Assembly (NCBI GenBank): GCA_026413225.1
Contig: CM048555.1
Coordinates: 79,119,785-79,183,784 of the forward strand
DNA length: 64,000 nucleotides
DNA from: Otis tarda
Lineage: Eukaryota > Chordata > Aves > Otidiformes > Otididae
Direction: 5' to 3'
Shown here: one piece after another, positions 34,701 through 46,538 of the stretch
Position numbering within the stretch: position 1 is the first letter of the stretch
How the letters are laid out: each line of letters begins with the position of its first letter
The notes under the pieces: model-generated
What the model was told of the DNA's origin: nothing
What the model saw: only the letters and a program-made list of their open reading frames with translations
Database searches by the model: none
Made by a program: the position numbers and the translations under genes

Positions 34701-35877
34701 ACATCTAGAGACACAGAAGCAATTTCCCCTCCTAGGAATCTGGCTAAGATGGATGGGATGAATCTATCTCTCTCCTTCTCTATTGAAATGAAAGGAAGTT
34801 TATGAAAATATCTTGTAGCAGACAACAAAATTTTGAAACGGGAGAGCTTTACTCACCCCCTGTTGAAAGCCATGAGTAAATGAATTGCAGTATTACTACC
34901 TGGCAAAGATATGAATCCTAATATTTGACAAAGTGCTTTTCAAAATGCATGAAATAACTCAGCATGCAAACACCTCTATTACCACAATATGAGCCAAGAT
35001 CTATTAAATCAAGAAGGAAGATGTTCTGTCCACAGTAGAATAAAACTGCACCACAAGCTTGACTTCTCCAAACTTTACAATACCTGAGAAGAACCTTCCA
35101 TGTAAACCAAAGCAATATTTTGCTGAGAATAAACTGAGCAGTGAAGATCATGGTGTGGAATGCAGAGCTGGTTTTGTTTATTATAATCTTCCGACATGTC
35201 ATATCCAGCATACAAAGGTGGTGTGAGTAGTAAGACACATTGATCTGGGCCATTACTGAACATTTCAAACTCACTCACTTTCATCTCTCTCTGGGCTTCT
35301 TTTGTGCAGTCCTTGAAATTATAACCAACGCAAGGGTAAAAGAAAGTTATAATTTGTGAAGGACTTAGAAACACCAGTTACACTGCTCAGGATGCAGCAA
35401 ATCAGTCAAGGAGTTATGTGATCTTATTCTTTTTTATGTTTTTTTTAATATTCTTATTTTGAAGTTCAGATCCAAACTGTGCTGGTTTTGTAGAGTTGAG
35501 CGCTAGACCCATTTTTATTGACAGCTTGTGTGTGTACAACCAAAGAGTGGGGTAGCAGCAGATAGCCAGGGTATAAAAACCGTATACAGACGGCTGAATT
35601 TTGCCATTGTTGAGTTGCCAATCAAAACCCACATTATGGTACAGAAATAGGTTGCTGCATCCACAGAGATGGAACTTGTCTGTCAATCTAAAGTATTATA
35701 CATAGACACAGCCTCAGACCAAAGTCTAAAAATGTTTTGACTGACAACTGTACTCTGTAGCAAAAGAGAATTCTCCCCTCCGGGTTTTAATTACATGTCT
35801 CTTGTATATACACATATTTAAAAATATTAACTAAGATGCAGCTGTGTTTAACTGTGATTTTCTTCCTAATCTTCCAG
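31716..35877. other. Unique non-coding stretch
   Basis: AT-rich sequence with no recognised gene or mobile element. It contains a small three-copy taccag repeat at about 33955-33972. Minus-strand open frames near 34918-35374 (up to 118 codons) overlap one another and look like translated non-coding DNA. Confidence 0.55.
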
Positions 35878-35924
35878 AGAGTTCCTTAGCATTTGTGCAA
35901 GACTTTGAAGAACTGCATGACATG
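35878..35924 (+). CDS. Candidate 47-nt internal exon of an unrecognised gene
   Basis: The segment is bounded by a strong 3' splice site (a pyrimidine-rich tract ending in ttccag at 35872-35877, with a possible branch site ttaac near 35849) and a perfect 5' splice site (atg|gtaagt at 35925). Two of three frames are closed. The third is open: two bases of a split codon, then 15 codons reading SSLAFVQDFEELHDM, ending on a codon boundary. I do not recognise the peptide. It may be a real exon in a large intron-rich gene, an exon of a non-coding transcript, or chance. Confidence 0.3.
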
Positions 35925-37805
35925 GTAAGTATTGTTGTTAAGCTGTCTGCCTCTCATGGAAAATTACAGCACAGCTAAAAGAAGCAAAAGAAGTTCCGAT
36001 ATAATACAGGACTGTTAGGTGCTGAAAACTTTCAGAAAACAAAAGGTTTTTTAAACAAGGAACTTTTCTTGTCACTCTCCAAGCTGAGTAGTTTCAAAGG
36101 AAAATATCTCTTTTTTTCACTTGACATTTCCATTCCAAGGCATTCTCTGACTTCCTCTCTTCTCATGTTGGCTCTAACCAACTTACTTTCACAGCCATGA
36201 GTGCAGCTACGGTGTCCTGACTCTGAAGGTCTGTGTACATACTTATAATTCAAGTACAATTTTGGCAGAAGACCAATTGGATATAAACCAACATGGAATA
36301 CGTTTAGTCTGGAAAAGAGCAGAATTTCTGCTCATTCTATGTAGTGTATGTTTTTCTGTGTTAGCCAATGAGATATATTTGAAGGATGTATAGCCAATGA
36401 GATATATTAACAAGGATAGTTTATAAGGTTAAAGGACTTTTCTGTCTTATGCAAAGCTGGGAACTAAATCTTCATGAAACTTTGTGTCATGGAGACTAGC
36501 CACACTTGTAAGAACTTTTGCAAAATATTTCTGAATTTTTTTAGTGATTATTTTTGCTGAATTGTTTGCCTTAACTTTTTACATTTCTATTTTTACGATT
36601 GCCATATGGATACCAGTTACAATAATTTGTGTCTGGTACTTAGGTATTTTTGTACATCTGCTTTTAAAATAGGCAGATGGGGTTTAGTTGAATTCTGTAG
36701 AGCTATAAACAAGTGGGTATGAACCAGGAAGTGTGAAAGAGTGTGCTAAGCTTGCTCCATTTTGTTTCTTTAACTGCAAGAAAAGATCAAAGCTTCCTTT
36801 GGGTATACTTGCATCACTGATTGCTGAATAATACAAGAAGGAAAATAGACAATTTATTGAGGTTGCATCATAGCAAACAACCTGTACAGATACAAGAGGA
36901 GAGCCTTCTTTATAGAGGCTGCCTTCCATTTTCTTTTCCATCAGTCACAGAAGTTTGCAAGCTTCATACTAGTCATCTACTGAGAAGTGTTTTGTAGTGT
37001 GACACATAAATTCAATGCTTTAGGGGTGTTGCAGGGCTTAAATTTTGCTTGTTAGCATTTGTTACCCTGTGGCCAGTACCCATCAGGGAGTGGAGCTAAT
37101 AACCGAGGTGGTTCTGTGTGATTTTGCCCCTTCAACCACTGGATTTGGATATAGAGGAAAATGTGCCATCATAGGCTTCCAAGTCACCCTGTGCATCCCT
37201 TTACCCACAGAGGAGTGGTGGTCTCCTCAAGGGTAGCCATCTCCCATTTCTGAGCAGCAACTAGCATCCCTCCTTCCCTTGTAATTAGGTGCTGGTGGCC
37301 AGCTCAGGATTTCAGCATCAATTTGTGACGTTGGGAGGTTTGCACCCCAGCACTTACCCTGCTGTCTGGCTTATTAATACTGAGAACTCTGTGGGATAGC
37401 AACCATCCCACCGTGTTCCTGCAGAGCACAGATAGAGCAGGCCACAGCACCAGCCAGGGCCCCCAGACAGTGCAGCTATGTATACATATAAATAAATCAT
37501 TATTTCAAGTACCTAGAACTATTGGTGCAACTTATATCATTACCCTTGATCAAGTGCTTACTAAATGCCATAGCCTTTCAATACAATTTCTTGTGCTCTT
37601 GTGTCAATTTTTGGAGTGTTTTAGGGCACTGAAATTCATTATAGATATGGCTACAGTGACATTTGGTTTAATTAATTTCTCTATTATATCACAGCTTGAA
37701 TGAGAAGCAATCACACATTATTAAAAAATGAGAGCATTGTGCTTCTTATATACTTTGGAAGAATCTTCAATTTGCTTATGAAACTACCTTGGAAGTGAAT
37801 ACGTT
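35925..37805. other. Unique non-coding stretch downstream of the candidate exon
   Basis: Contains a 29-bp imperfect tandem duplication (36363-36420) and otherwise no recognised element. A GC-richer patch lies near 37060-37460 with short open frames only. Confidence 0.55.
36363..36420 (+). repeat. 29-bp imperfect tandem duplication with CCAAT motif
   Basis: Two units start at 36363 and 36392. The first 17 bases (agccaatgagatatatt) are identical, and the rest are similar (gaaggat against caaggat). Each unit carries a CCAAT pentamer and a GATA-like gagata. Confidence 0.7.
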
Positions 37806-38000
37806 CTCCACTCTCTGAGCAACCTGTGCCAGTGTTCTACCACACTCAGTGTAAAAAATGTTTTCCTAATATCTAATCTGAATCTACCTCCCTCTAGTTT
37901 GAAACCATTACCCCTTGTCCTGTCACAACAGGCCCTGTTGAAGAGTCTCTCCCCGCCTTTCAAGTAGGCCCCCTTGAGGTGCTGGAATTCTGCTATAAGG
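37806..38000 (-). mobile_element. CR1 LINE fragment
   Basis: The minus strand encodes part of the CR1 ORF2 C-terminus (LKGAYLKGGERLFNRACCD, NGFKLEGGRFRLDIRKTFFT, VVEHWHRL). Both the tail and all upstream sequence are missing, so this is an internal fragment. Its frame is still readable over about 65 codons. Confidence 0.9.
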
Positions 38001-39667
38001 CAGCAAAGGCAATTTCTGGATAGTGCAACCACATCTGCATTCAGCACATCTGCTGTGGTGAGGAAAGGTGAGTTTGGTCACGCTGCTGTCTGGCAAAATC
38101 ATGCCAAGACAATTGTAGTGAAGCCCTGAGTTGGTACTGCAGCCCTTTCCTCAATCCAGACTAGCAGAATCCAGATGCAGGTGCCTCAGGGAACATTAGC
38201 CCCTCACCATTCGGAGTCAGCCTCTAGCCGACATCTAGAATGCCAAGGAATTATCCAAACACACGCAGTGGTTGTTATTTTCTTTTAAGACAGGGGCTGA
38301 GCTCATCTTTTTTTGGCAATATGTGAGAATGTGGAGCATTTGCCTAGGAAATGTAAAGCCTACATTCAGCTCTTTCTGTCCCTGAAAAATCTGTAACCTG
38401 CAGGCTGGACTCTGGAGAGTGATTCAACAACCTAGATATGCAAAATAAATGAATAAAAATCAATATTTCCCTAAGACTTGTAGATATATCTCTGTATTGC
38501 AATCACTGGAAAACCCAGGTCTCGTGGGACTCTTAGAGGCTGTTCCCAGCTTCTGTTTTACATTTCACTTTTTAATACAGAAGTCAAAACACTAATATTT
38601 CCCTTTCCTTGCCATAGGTTGGCATATCCCTGCTCCATGGTGATTTATTTAACCTTAAAAAGTAGGAGGTAGAATCAAGTAGAAAAGTTTTAAATTTGTA
38701 GTGATAAATGGCAAATATTTATTGGATGGGAAGTAATTAAGATTGTGGTGATACATTTACCTCAGAAGGTGGGGAAAACAGAAATAACACCTAGTATTTG
38801 CAGTCATTAAGCACTGAAGTATTTTGCCAATTAAAATCCTACAGTGAAGGGAAAGCATAAAGTACTTGCAAGGTGATGACTCAGTTCATGCTCAGACAAA
38901 CCTGCTAATGAAGAATTTTGCATGCTTTCACAACCAGATTTCTTCTGACCTGAGCCCCATGTAATAATATCATATTTAATTTATGATGAATTAAAATATC
39001 CTGGGGAGATAAATAATCAAAATTCCTTTCAAAACCCACCTCTACCTGGACAACCATTCCAGTGTCAAAGTTACATCATCCCAAAAGTTAGGTGATGTTG
39101 ATGGATATTTTTAGGAGACACATGGGTAGGTTTTGGTGCGGTTCAGACCGTACTGTGAAACCTACATCATAGGCTGGGCCAGTCTGACATTACTGCTAAC
39201 ATAAGCATCATAGTAAAAAAAAAAAAAAAAAAAAAGAAGGAAAAAAAAACGTAAAAGAAGGGGGAAAAAAAAAAGAAAAAAAAAGATTTCTTGCAGCACA
39301 AAAGCTTTGCAGTAAACAGAGAATTAATATATGCCATTTGTGGGTCATTCTACATGAAGGAGTGAGCAGCATGAAACTTAGTTTGACTCAAGTCTGATGC
39401 CTAGACCAGTTTCAGATTCTTTGATTATTACAAACACTTTTTCACACAGACAAATATTTCCTTGCCTTAAAATTGCCTATCCCAAGTTTACTAATATTTT
39501 TGAAGACTCCTAAAAAGTATTGCCTTTACGCTTTGTTTCTCCTCCCGCCTAGAATGAAATTTATAGAAAGATCCTAAGCAGTAGTGCAAAAGTGAGAAAG
39601 ATAAGTGTGGTAACTCATATTTTAGACCACTGTTCAAGAAAAAAAAATAGGTTTTTAGCTGCTGAGG
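38001..39667. other. Unique non-coding stretch with an A-rich purine tract
   Basis: No gene recognised. It contains the A-rich tract described separately at 39215-39286. The last bases before the LTR at 39668 are gctgagg. Confidence 0.6.
39215..39286 (+). repeat. Long A-rich, mostly purine tract
   Basis: A run of 21 A (39215-39235) is followed by gaagg, A9, cgtaaaagaaggggg and more A runs. It is almost all purine over 72 bp. No retroposed gene is recognisable on its left, so it is not clearly a poly(A) tail. Confidence 0.8.
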
Positions 39668-40800
39668 TGTCGTGGTTTTGTTAGTGAGGGGGGGCCTAAG
39701 GTGGTAGCTTCTGCAGGAAACTGCTAGAAGTCGCTCCCCTTTGTTCAGTGGACTTGGCCAGGCCTAGGGCGGACCTGCTGCTGGCCAAGGTCGAGCCGAT
39801 TGGTAGCAGAATGTCCCGTGATAACGCCTCTGCGATAACGTATTTAAGAAAGGGAAAACAGAGAAAAAAAGAGAGAAGAGAAGATGTGAAGAAGCTGAGC
39901 GGGGGCAGAGGTGCAGAGGGGGAGGCGCAGGCCTCCTGGGCCTTGCAGGCCTCACCCTCTGGCCTCTCGCCAGGCAGCCGACTGGGCCCGACTTGGTCCG
40001 GCCCGGCTGCAAGAAGTGGAAAGGAGATGAGAAGTGAATAAGATGTAAAAAAGATCCTGAGAGACATCTACCACCCTGTTGTGAGGAACGGCTGCAGACG
40101 CCAAGGTCAGTTCAGAAAGGAGGGGGAGGAGTAATGCGACTCCTGGCCAAGATTCCCCTGCAGCCTGTGGTGACGACCATGGTGGAGCAGGTTGTCCCCC
40201 TGCAGCCCATGGAGGTCCACGGAGGAGCAGAGATCCACTTGGAGCCCGTGAAGGACCCCACACCGGGGGAGGTGGATGCCTGAAGGCGGCTGTGGCCCGT
40301 GGAGGGCCCGCTGGGACAGCCGTTCTGGAGAGACTGTACTCCGTGGAAGAGATGACCCACGCCGGAGCAGTTTCGTGAAGGACTGTGGCGTAGGGGTGGG
40401 ACCCCACAACGGAGCAGGGGAGGAATGCGAGGAGTTCTTCCCCCGACCATGAAGCAGCGGCATGAAACAACGTATGATGAACTGACTGCAACCCCCATTC
40501 CCTCTTCCCCCTGTGCCGCTCGGGGGGGGGGAAGGTAGTAGAGATAATGTTAAGCTTGGGAAGAGGGAGGGGTGGATGGAGGTTATCTTGTTCTCTGTCT
40601 CATTATCCTGCTGTTTGTAGTAATAAATGAATAGTTTTTCCCAAGTCGAGTCTGTTTTGCCCGTGACGGTAACTTTGAGGATTTCTCCCTGTCCTTATCT
40701 CAAACCTCGAGCCGTTTTTCCTTATATTTTCTCTCCCTGTTCTTTCGGAGGGTGGGGGGAGTGAGAGAGAGACTGCGTAGTCTGGTCCTGATCAGGGCTG
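39668..40800 (+). mobile_element. LTR of the same ERV family (copy 3), 3' terminus decayed
   Basis: Starts with the family terminus tgtcgtggttttg and follows copies 1 and 2 closely through the promoter, degenerate repeats, poly(A) signal (40622-40627) and U5. The expected last 10 bases (aactacgaca) are replaced by atctgcag, so the right end is lost or mutated and no 5-bp duplication of the left flank (tgagg) is seen. It is probably a solo LTR whose right boundary was deleted. Confidence 0.92.
40134..40283 (+). CDS. Short LTR open frame, copy 3 (49 codons)
   Basis: Same frame and length as at 4079-4228. A single-base insertion upstream (in the A run at about 40115-40119) closes any longer 5' extension but leaves the ATG-initiated frame intact. 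Function is unknown. Confidence 0.25.
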   Translation: MRLLAKIPLQPVVTTMVEQVVPLQPMEVHGGAEIHLEPVKDPTPGEVDA

Positions 40801-43800
40801 ATCTGCAGTAGTTAAGCAAAATGAGCATAACATTTTACACTCTACTTCTTTGCGACATAGAGTTTTAGCAAATTAATCAACTGCCCTCTATTTATCGTAA
40901 AGCAAGATATAAGAAACTAATATTCTGGTTTTATCTGCAGTTTTAAAACTTAGAGAGAAAAAAACAGCAAAAAACCATGACAAAATACATTGTAATCAAC
41001 AGATAATTAAAAAAAAAATTCCCTTAAACAGATTTTTAAGACATTGTGGCAATCTAAAGGTTATATAAACTTCAGCTAAGCTTCTTAATATAGGGATTTA
41101 AGCATTATGGAAATTTGATTTTTAATTTAGTGTAGTAGAAAAAGGCCTTTATCCTAGAAAATATGTGAGTTAAATTTGAATTCTAAACAGAGATCACCTG
41201 TTATTAAAGTCACCGTAAAGTATAGATATATTGGTAGCTAACATGAGTCACCCAAATTGAAGATTTTGGGCATACATTTCTTTCAAAATATCCATGTTTC
41301 TAGGAAAAAAAAAAAAAAGTAAAAGTAGATTAGCATGTTCCTGGAATAAAAATGCATTATCTACTAAAATAGTTGACAGTAAAGTATTATATTTAGATAA
41401 TGTAGAGTGCCATAGAGGGAAGGATATTACTGATTCTTCTCTGACCTACAGGGTTTAATCTTTCCTTGTTAAAAAAAAAAAAAAAAGTCAATAGACCATA
41501 GCATCTCTGCTATCCACTATATCATAAAGCCTTTGTGAATAATTTTGTTTAAATAACCATCCACCAACATATTGGAAGTGGAGATGTCTCTCTCTTATTT
41601 CAGAGGTGAGACCATATAGGATCTGTTAGCAACCAGCTGGTCAGGAAGACTAAACTTTAATCTTTTAAGATATTATTTAGCAGAATAACAGTTTGTTTGT
41701 TTGTTTGTCCGTTTCTCATTGATGTTGAATTCTTTAGAGGTGTTCTTAGAGCTCGTAATACCACCATTACATGCCTTAAAAAGAGTATTTTGAAAAAAAA
41801 TAAAGGAAGCAAAAACCAACTGCTTTCAAGCGAGAATCCAAATATTTCAGAAGAGACGAGATAAGAGAGTCACTGATCACTGCACTGCAGGAGGATACAT
41901 GGTTTACTTTGATCACAGACTCTGATCAGCAGGAGATTGGTACAAATACAGAGAAGATGTTTGCTCTTAACAACCACTCAGTTTCCAGTCCTAATCCTCC
42001 AAAAGGTGACAGGCAAGAAGGAGCATCAGGAGCTGAGGACTAACATTGACCTTGCTGTGTATCTTCCCAACGTAATTTTCCTATTTGATCCTATTTAGAC
42101 TTCATTCTCAGGGGGATTTAATTATCTATGATCGTTGCCAAATGAAAGCACTTAAAGCTGTTATCAATGAAAATCTGATATTAACCTTTATGGTCCTTCC
42201 TAAGAAGTTTCCAGCTTCTACAGCTATTGAACTGTAGGGAAAATAATAATTTTTAAACCCAGGGTCTTTAAATATGCTCTTGGTTTCTTTCAACTATGCA
42301 ATGCTCCTGCCATGGAGATTTGTGTCATTTAAAAGGCCATCTATTTACGTAAAGAATTAGATTTCACTCTTTACTGGTTTTGTGTTGCTAAAAATACTGT
42401 TTGTCCTTTTGCAGCTCTTTCTGCAGAAATATTGTCTTGTACAAGTTGGGTAAACAATACCTTTAATTGTCTTTGTGGTGCCAAGCAGAGCATAAAGTCA
42501 ATGTGGGGTAGCATTCATAGCGATCAAAACAGCTCTCTGGAAAAGATTTCTATGTTGTTTTATGGTACATGTCTTCTCTCAAAATGTCATTCGGCTTTAC
42601 GAGAATCCTGGATTGTAACTTTTCAGGGTAATGAATAAAAGATATGAGTCATGGCTATTCTTTTCTTTTTCTTTTTTTTTTTTTTTTCTGAGGGGCTTAA
42701 TACAGTTGTTTGAACTATGATGTGTTTATTTAATCCAACAGGGACCTGGATAGTAAATCAATATTAATCAGGTGATATACCCAGGGGAAATTGGAACCAC
42801 TGTCACATTTGGCACGCTTATTTGTTACCTTTATGAGCTCATCCAGTTACTTAATTATTACAAAAATCCAAGTGTGTCAGAGTGGGACCCTCTAAGGATT
42901 TTTCTCCTGTCTATAATGCATCTGAAGTGTTTCCCACTTTATAGTAAAGGTACAAAAGTCATGTGATGCTTCCAATTCTCAGTCAATACCTACACAAACT
43001 CCTGTTTCAAATAAGCATCATGAGATAAGATCGAGCCAGAGAAACAAGTTACTACAAAGCAATTACACATGATTTTTTCACCTGTTAGTTACCTTGCAAT
43101 ATCTGTTCTCATGCATATTTATTAAGCAAAACAAGTGTGCCATAATTTGGAGTAGGTTACTGGGCTCTTCAGGACTGGTGTAAGCAATAGAACAAGTACA
43201 AAGGGAACTACAGAGCTGTAGATCCACACCCTATAGAGCTTATTTTATGGAAAAAAAAAAAAAATCTACTTGACAAAATAAGATGAAACCAAGTCTGGGC
43301 ACAATCCTATCTGTATTCTGGGGAAGTCAGGACCTGGCTCAAGTACCTCTGCAGCACCCTTCAAAGGCTTCAAAACTGCATCCAAATAAAAACTTTCTGT
43401 TCACAATCTGCTTAGGTTCCTATAAGCTCCTAAACAACAGCTTGAACTATATTATCATCACAAGATATGTATTATTTTGTTGCATAAGGGTGCAGTTCTT
43501 TCTGAGTTATTAAGAATAAGAAGTTTTGAATACCGTTGCAGTATCTAGAATGATAATTAGATTGGCCAGAGATGAGTCACAAGTAATGAAATGCAAGGAA
43601 TAAAAGTTTGATGCTGTCTTGTTTGGCTGAAACAGAGTTCTATCCCTTCAGGTCCAACCGAGTCAATAATTATGTCTTGTACCTTCTATTTTTATGATTT
43701 TCTCTTTTTGTTATTTGTTTAATATAATGGGATTATGCATCGTAATGAAAGGAAAACATGGTTGCTATAAGCTTGTTCTAAAAATATAGCTATTTTTTGT

Positions 43801-46515
43801 TATGACCTCAGAATTATTTTTCAAGTCAAAATCAATTCACTGCCTTTTTGACATTGTTACATTAATATCACCTGTAAGATTTATGGAAAATATCAAGTAA
43901 TAAATAGGACCCTTCTGATATCAATCAGCCTTCACAAAAGATAATACAAGAAATACGTGTGACTTTCACAAAGACAGGAGCCAGAATCAAAGATTTTAAA
44001 ACCAGACTTAAGTATATGCAAGATAAAATAAATGGAGGGAGAAACCCCAGCTCTGTACTACACATATATAAATATCAGGGATTCAACTGAAGAGCAGGAA
44101 AGATGTATAGAGTGTAAGCAGAAGAAGAGAATCATATGTACATGGTCTATTTTAAGAACTCCTTCCCAATTCAGTAGGACCAATTTCCTACCCAGCAGAT
44201 AGGTATTGGGAGCTGGGATTCCTGGAGGAAGACCGAGGGTCACCATTCCCTGTTGTACACGCTACCTCTAGGCAACCTTGACAGAAAGGCAGGGCAGTCC
44301 AAAACTTCCATGATAACTCAAAAGCCACCTCTTTGCCATCTTTGCTGACTCAGAGCCCTTGGCATGGTGCATCAGCCAAAAGATGTTTGCTGCATCATAA
44401 CCCTCTTTAGCAATGCCAGGAAAACATCATTTTTTATTACATGAGGTGATTGCAAGCACTTGTCACGTTAATTATAGACACAGTCTTTAAAATAAAACTC
44501 CAGAATGTGGAATGTTAACAGTTACAAGTCTTGGGAAAGTTCAAGATGTAGATCGTATTCTTCAATAATGCATTTCATGTCCATAGCTTAGTGCTGCCTC
44601 ACAGGCCTCTCAGTGAACCTGAGTAATTAACAGAGTGGTGTTTATTGGGTATAGCCAGCTTCGTTATGCGTAGCTGGACTGTCTGTGCCACTGTTCAGAC
44701 AGTGTTACGCAAAGACAGCAGCCTTTCATCCACAGCCAGCTGATGTCTGGAGGCTTTCACATGTCTCATATCCTGAAGTCTTCAGCCCTCCCAGGTCTAA
44801 GCTCCCGGGAAAGGAGCATGCTGGGCTGCACCCATCACAGAGACACCCAAGGAGCTGGGGCTATTATTTGTCAGCCAATAATTCACTAAACTTGTTAACG
44901 TAGACTCGACACCAGCCTTGCGCATAGGAATGGGGGCAGCAGCCCTGGAGGGGAGGAAATCTTGATGTTTTTTCCTCCTCTCTTCAAATGCCACTACCTT
45001 TTGGGGTGTAATATGGTAGGCTAGTTAAGCAAGGCATAGAATATGAAAACTGTGTGTTCAGACTTCCCCATTACTTTATTCTTTTTTTTTTCTTTTAACA
45101 AGTAAGAAAGATTTATCCTACTTACACTCTATTCAAGAGAAAACCCAACATATTTGTGCTATCGAAGACTCATGGCATTTTAAGAACCTTGACAATAAAT
45201 CTGTCATGTTTATAAGGCTACATTCTCAACAGTGTTTAACAATGTGGGTCTGCTGTGTATTTACATGATGGATAGAAAGAATACTTAACGAATTGTCAGG
45301 TCTCACTGTGATACCTAGACAGCTCTCAGTAGCTGTCTGTTCAACCTCAGTCACTCTTTTTCCTACAACACTCTGAGGCACAGTCATGTGAAGATGTAAC
45401 GGAGGGTGCCACGAGGTCAATGCTGAGCTATTTGCAGTTATGTTCTCATCTTAATCCTTTGCCCTTTGATACATATTTTCATTGTGCAAATTTTATGACC
45501 AAAGCCTGCAAGATTTAAGCTCCTTACCCTTTCCGTAGCAGTTAGACTTCTCCTTTGTTATACTGCCTACCTCAGAGATATTAGTTCAGCACAGATTTTT
45601 TTTTTGCTAGAATCTCTCGAGATGAAGCCCAACAGATGCAGCAGCAATTTATTTTCATTTTTTAAAGAACGAGGTCTTTTCTCTTTTCTTTTTTTTTTTT
45701 TTGACAGAGCTCAAAAAGCAAACAGCAGAGTCATACAGTTTCCAACTGATAAAAGTATAAGCAAAAAAAAAAAAAAAAGGAAGTTAAAATTTTACTGTAG
45801 ACCAAGGTGATAGCACACAGGAACTTTGATGTGTGACAGCAGAAAATCTGCACAATGGATGAGGCCTTCTACAGTCAAGCCAACGAAAAAATTAAATTAG
45901 AAAAAAAAGTAAGATTTTCTTTATCTCATGATGGAAGTACGTATTTATGGAATTGAGAAATCAGGTTGCAGTTTCAGCTTCACATGTGATGTGCAGAGGT
46001 TTATATTCCATTTATGTCCATTGTTTGCAGGACATAAGTTTAGTTCCAAGCTGAAGCACTTACATGACCATGTTCCCAGTGGTGAGGCCCTATGGAAGTG
46101 AGCCTACATCACTTCATGCTTCATGAAATTTTTATACTTCTTGGAACTTTTTAAACTTCATAGTCCTGGAAAGCAAGGTAATTATAGCAAACCACAGTGA
46201 TAAGGACAGGTTTATGGAGAGACAGTGCTATGCTTCCTTTTTTCTACCATTAGAAGCCAAATTTTCCTCATATGTATATTCAACTCGTGAGAACTAACAT
46301 TGGCATATAAGTTAAATAATTATGCAAGAGTAGTCTAACTTCATTTCCCTAGTAATTTCCAGAAACTCATGGCATTAATATACACGGACTTGCAAGACCT
46401 CAATATGTGATAGTTGGTCATTTCAGATTAACTTGGGGAGCATTTGACTGACAAGAATTTGCCAAGAGGGGTCAATGGTTTTATTGATGGATAGCCAGAT
46501 ACCTCCCTCTTTCAA
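40801..46515. other. Unique non-coding stretch
   Basis: AT-rich, with A runs (41305-41318, 41471-41486), a (GTTT)n run at 41691-41708 and T runs near 42671-42687. Open frames are below 80 codons and unrecognised. No mobile element is identified. Confidence 0.55.
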
Positions 46516-46538
46516 GCATGTGCACGCGTGCATGCATA
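46516..46538. other. 23-bp alternating purine-pyrimidine tract with a palindrome
   Basis: Bases 46516-46538 alternate purine and pyrimidine without a break and contain the 12-bp perfect palindrome TGCACGCGTGCA (46521-46532) with two CpG dinucleotides. Such tracts favour left-handed Z-DNA under supercoiling. The surrounding sequence is CpG-poor. Confidence 0.7.

Noticed and set aside
39215-39286. Poly(A) tail of a processed pseudogene
   Set aside because: No gene-like sequence precedes it, and the tract contains many G interruptions typical of a purine-rich simple repeat.
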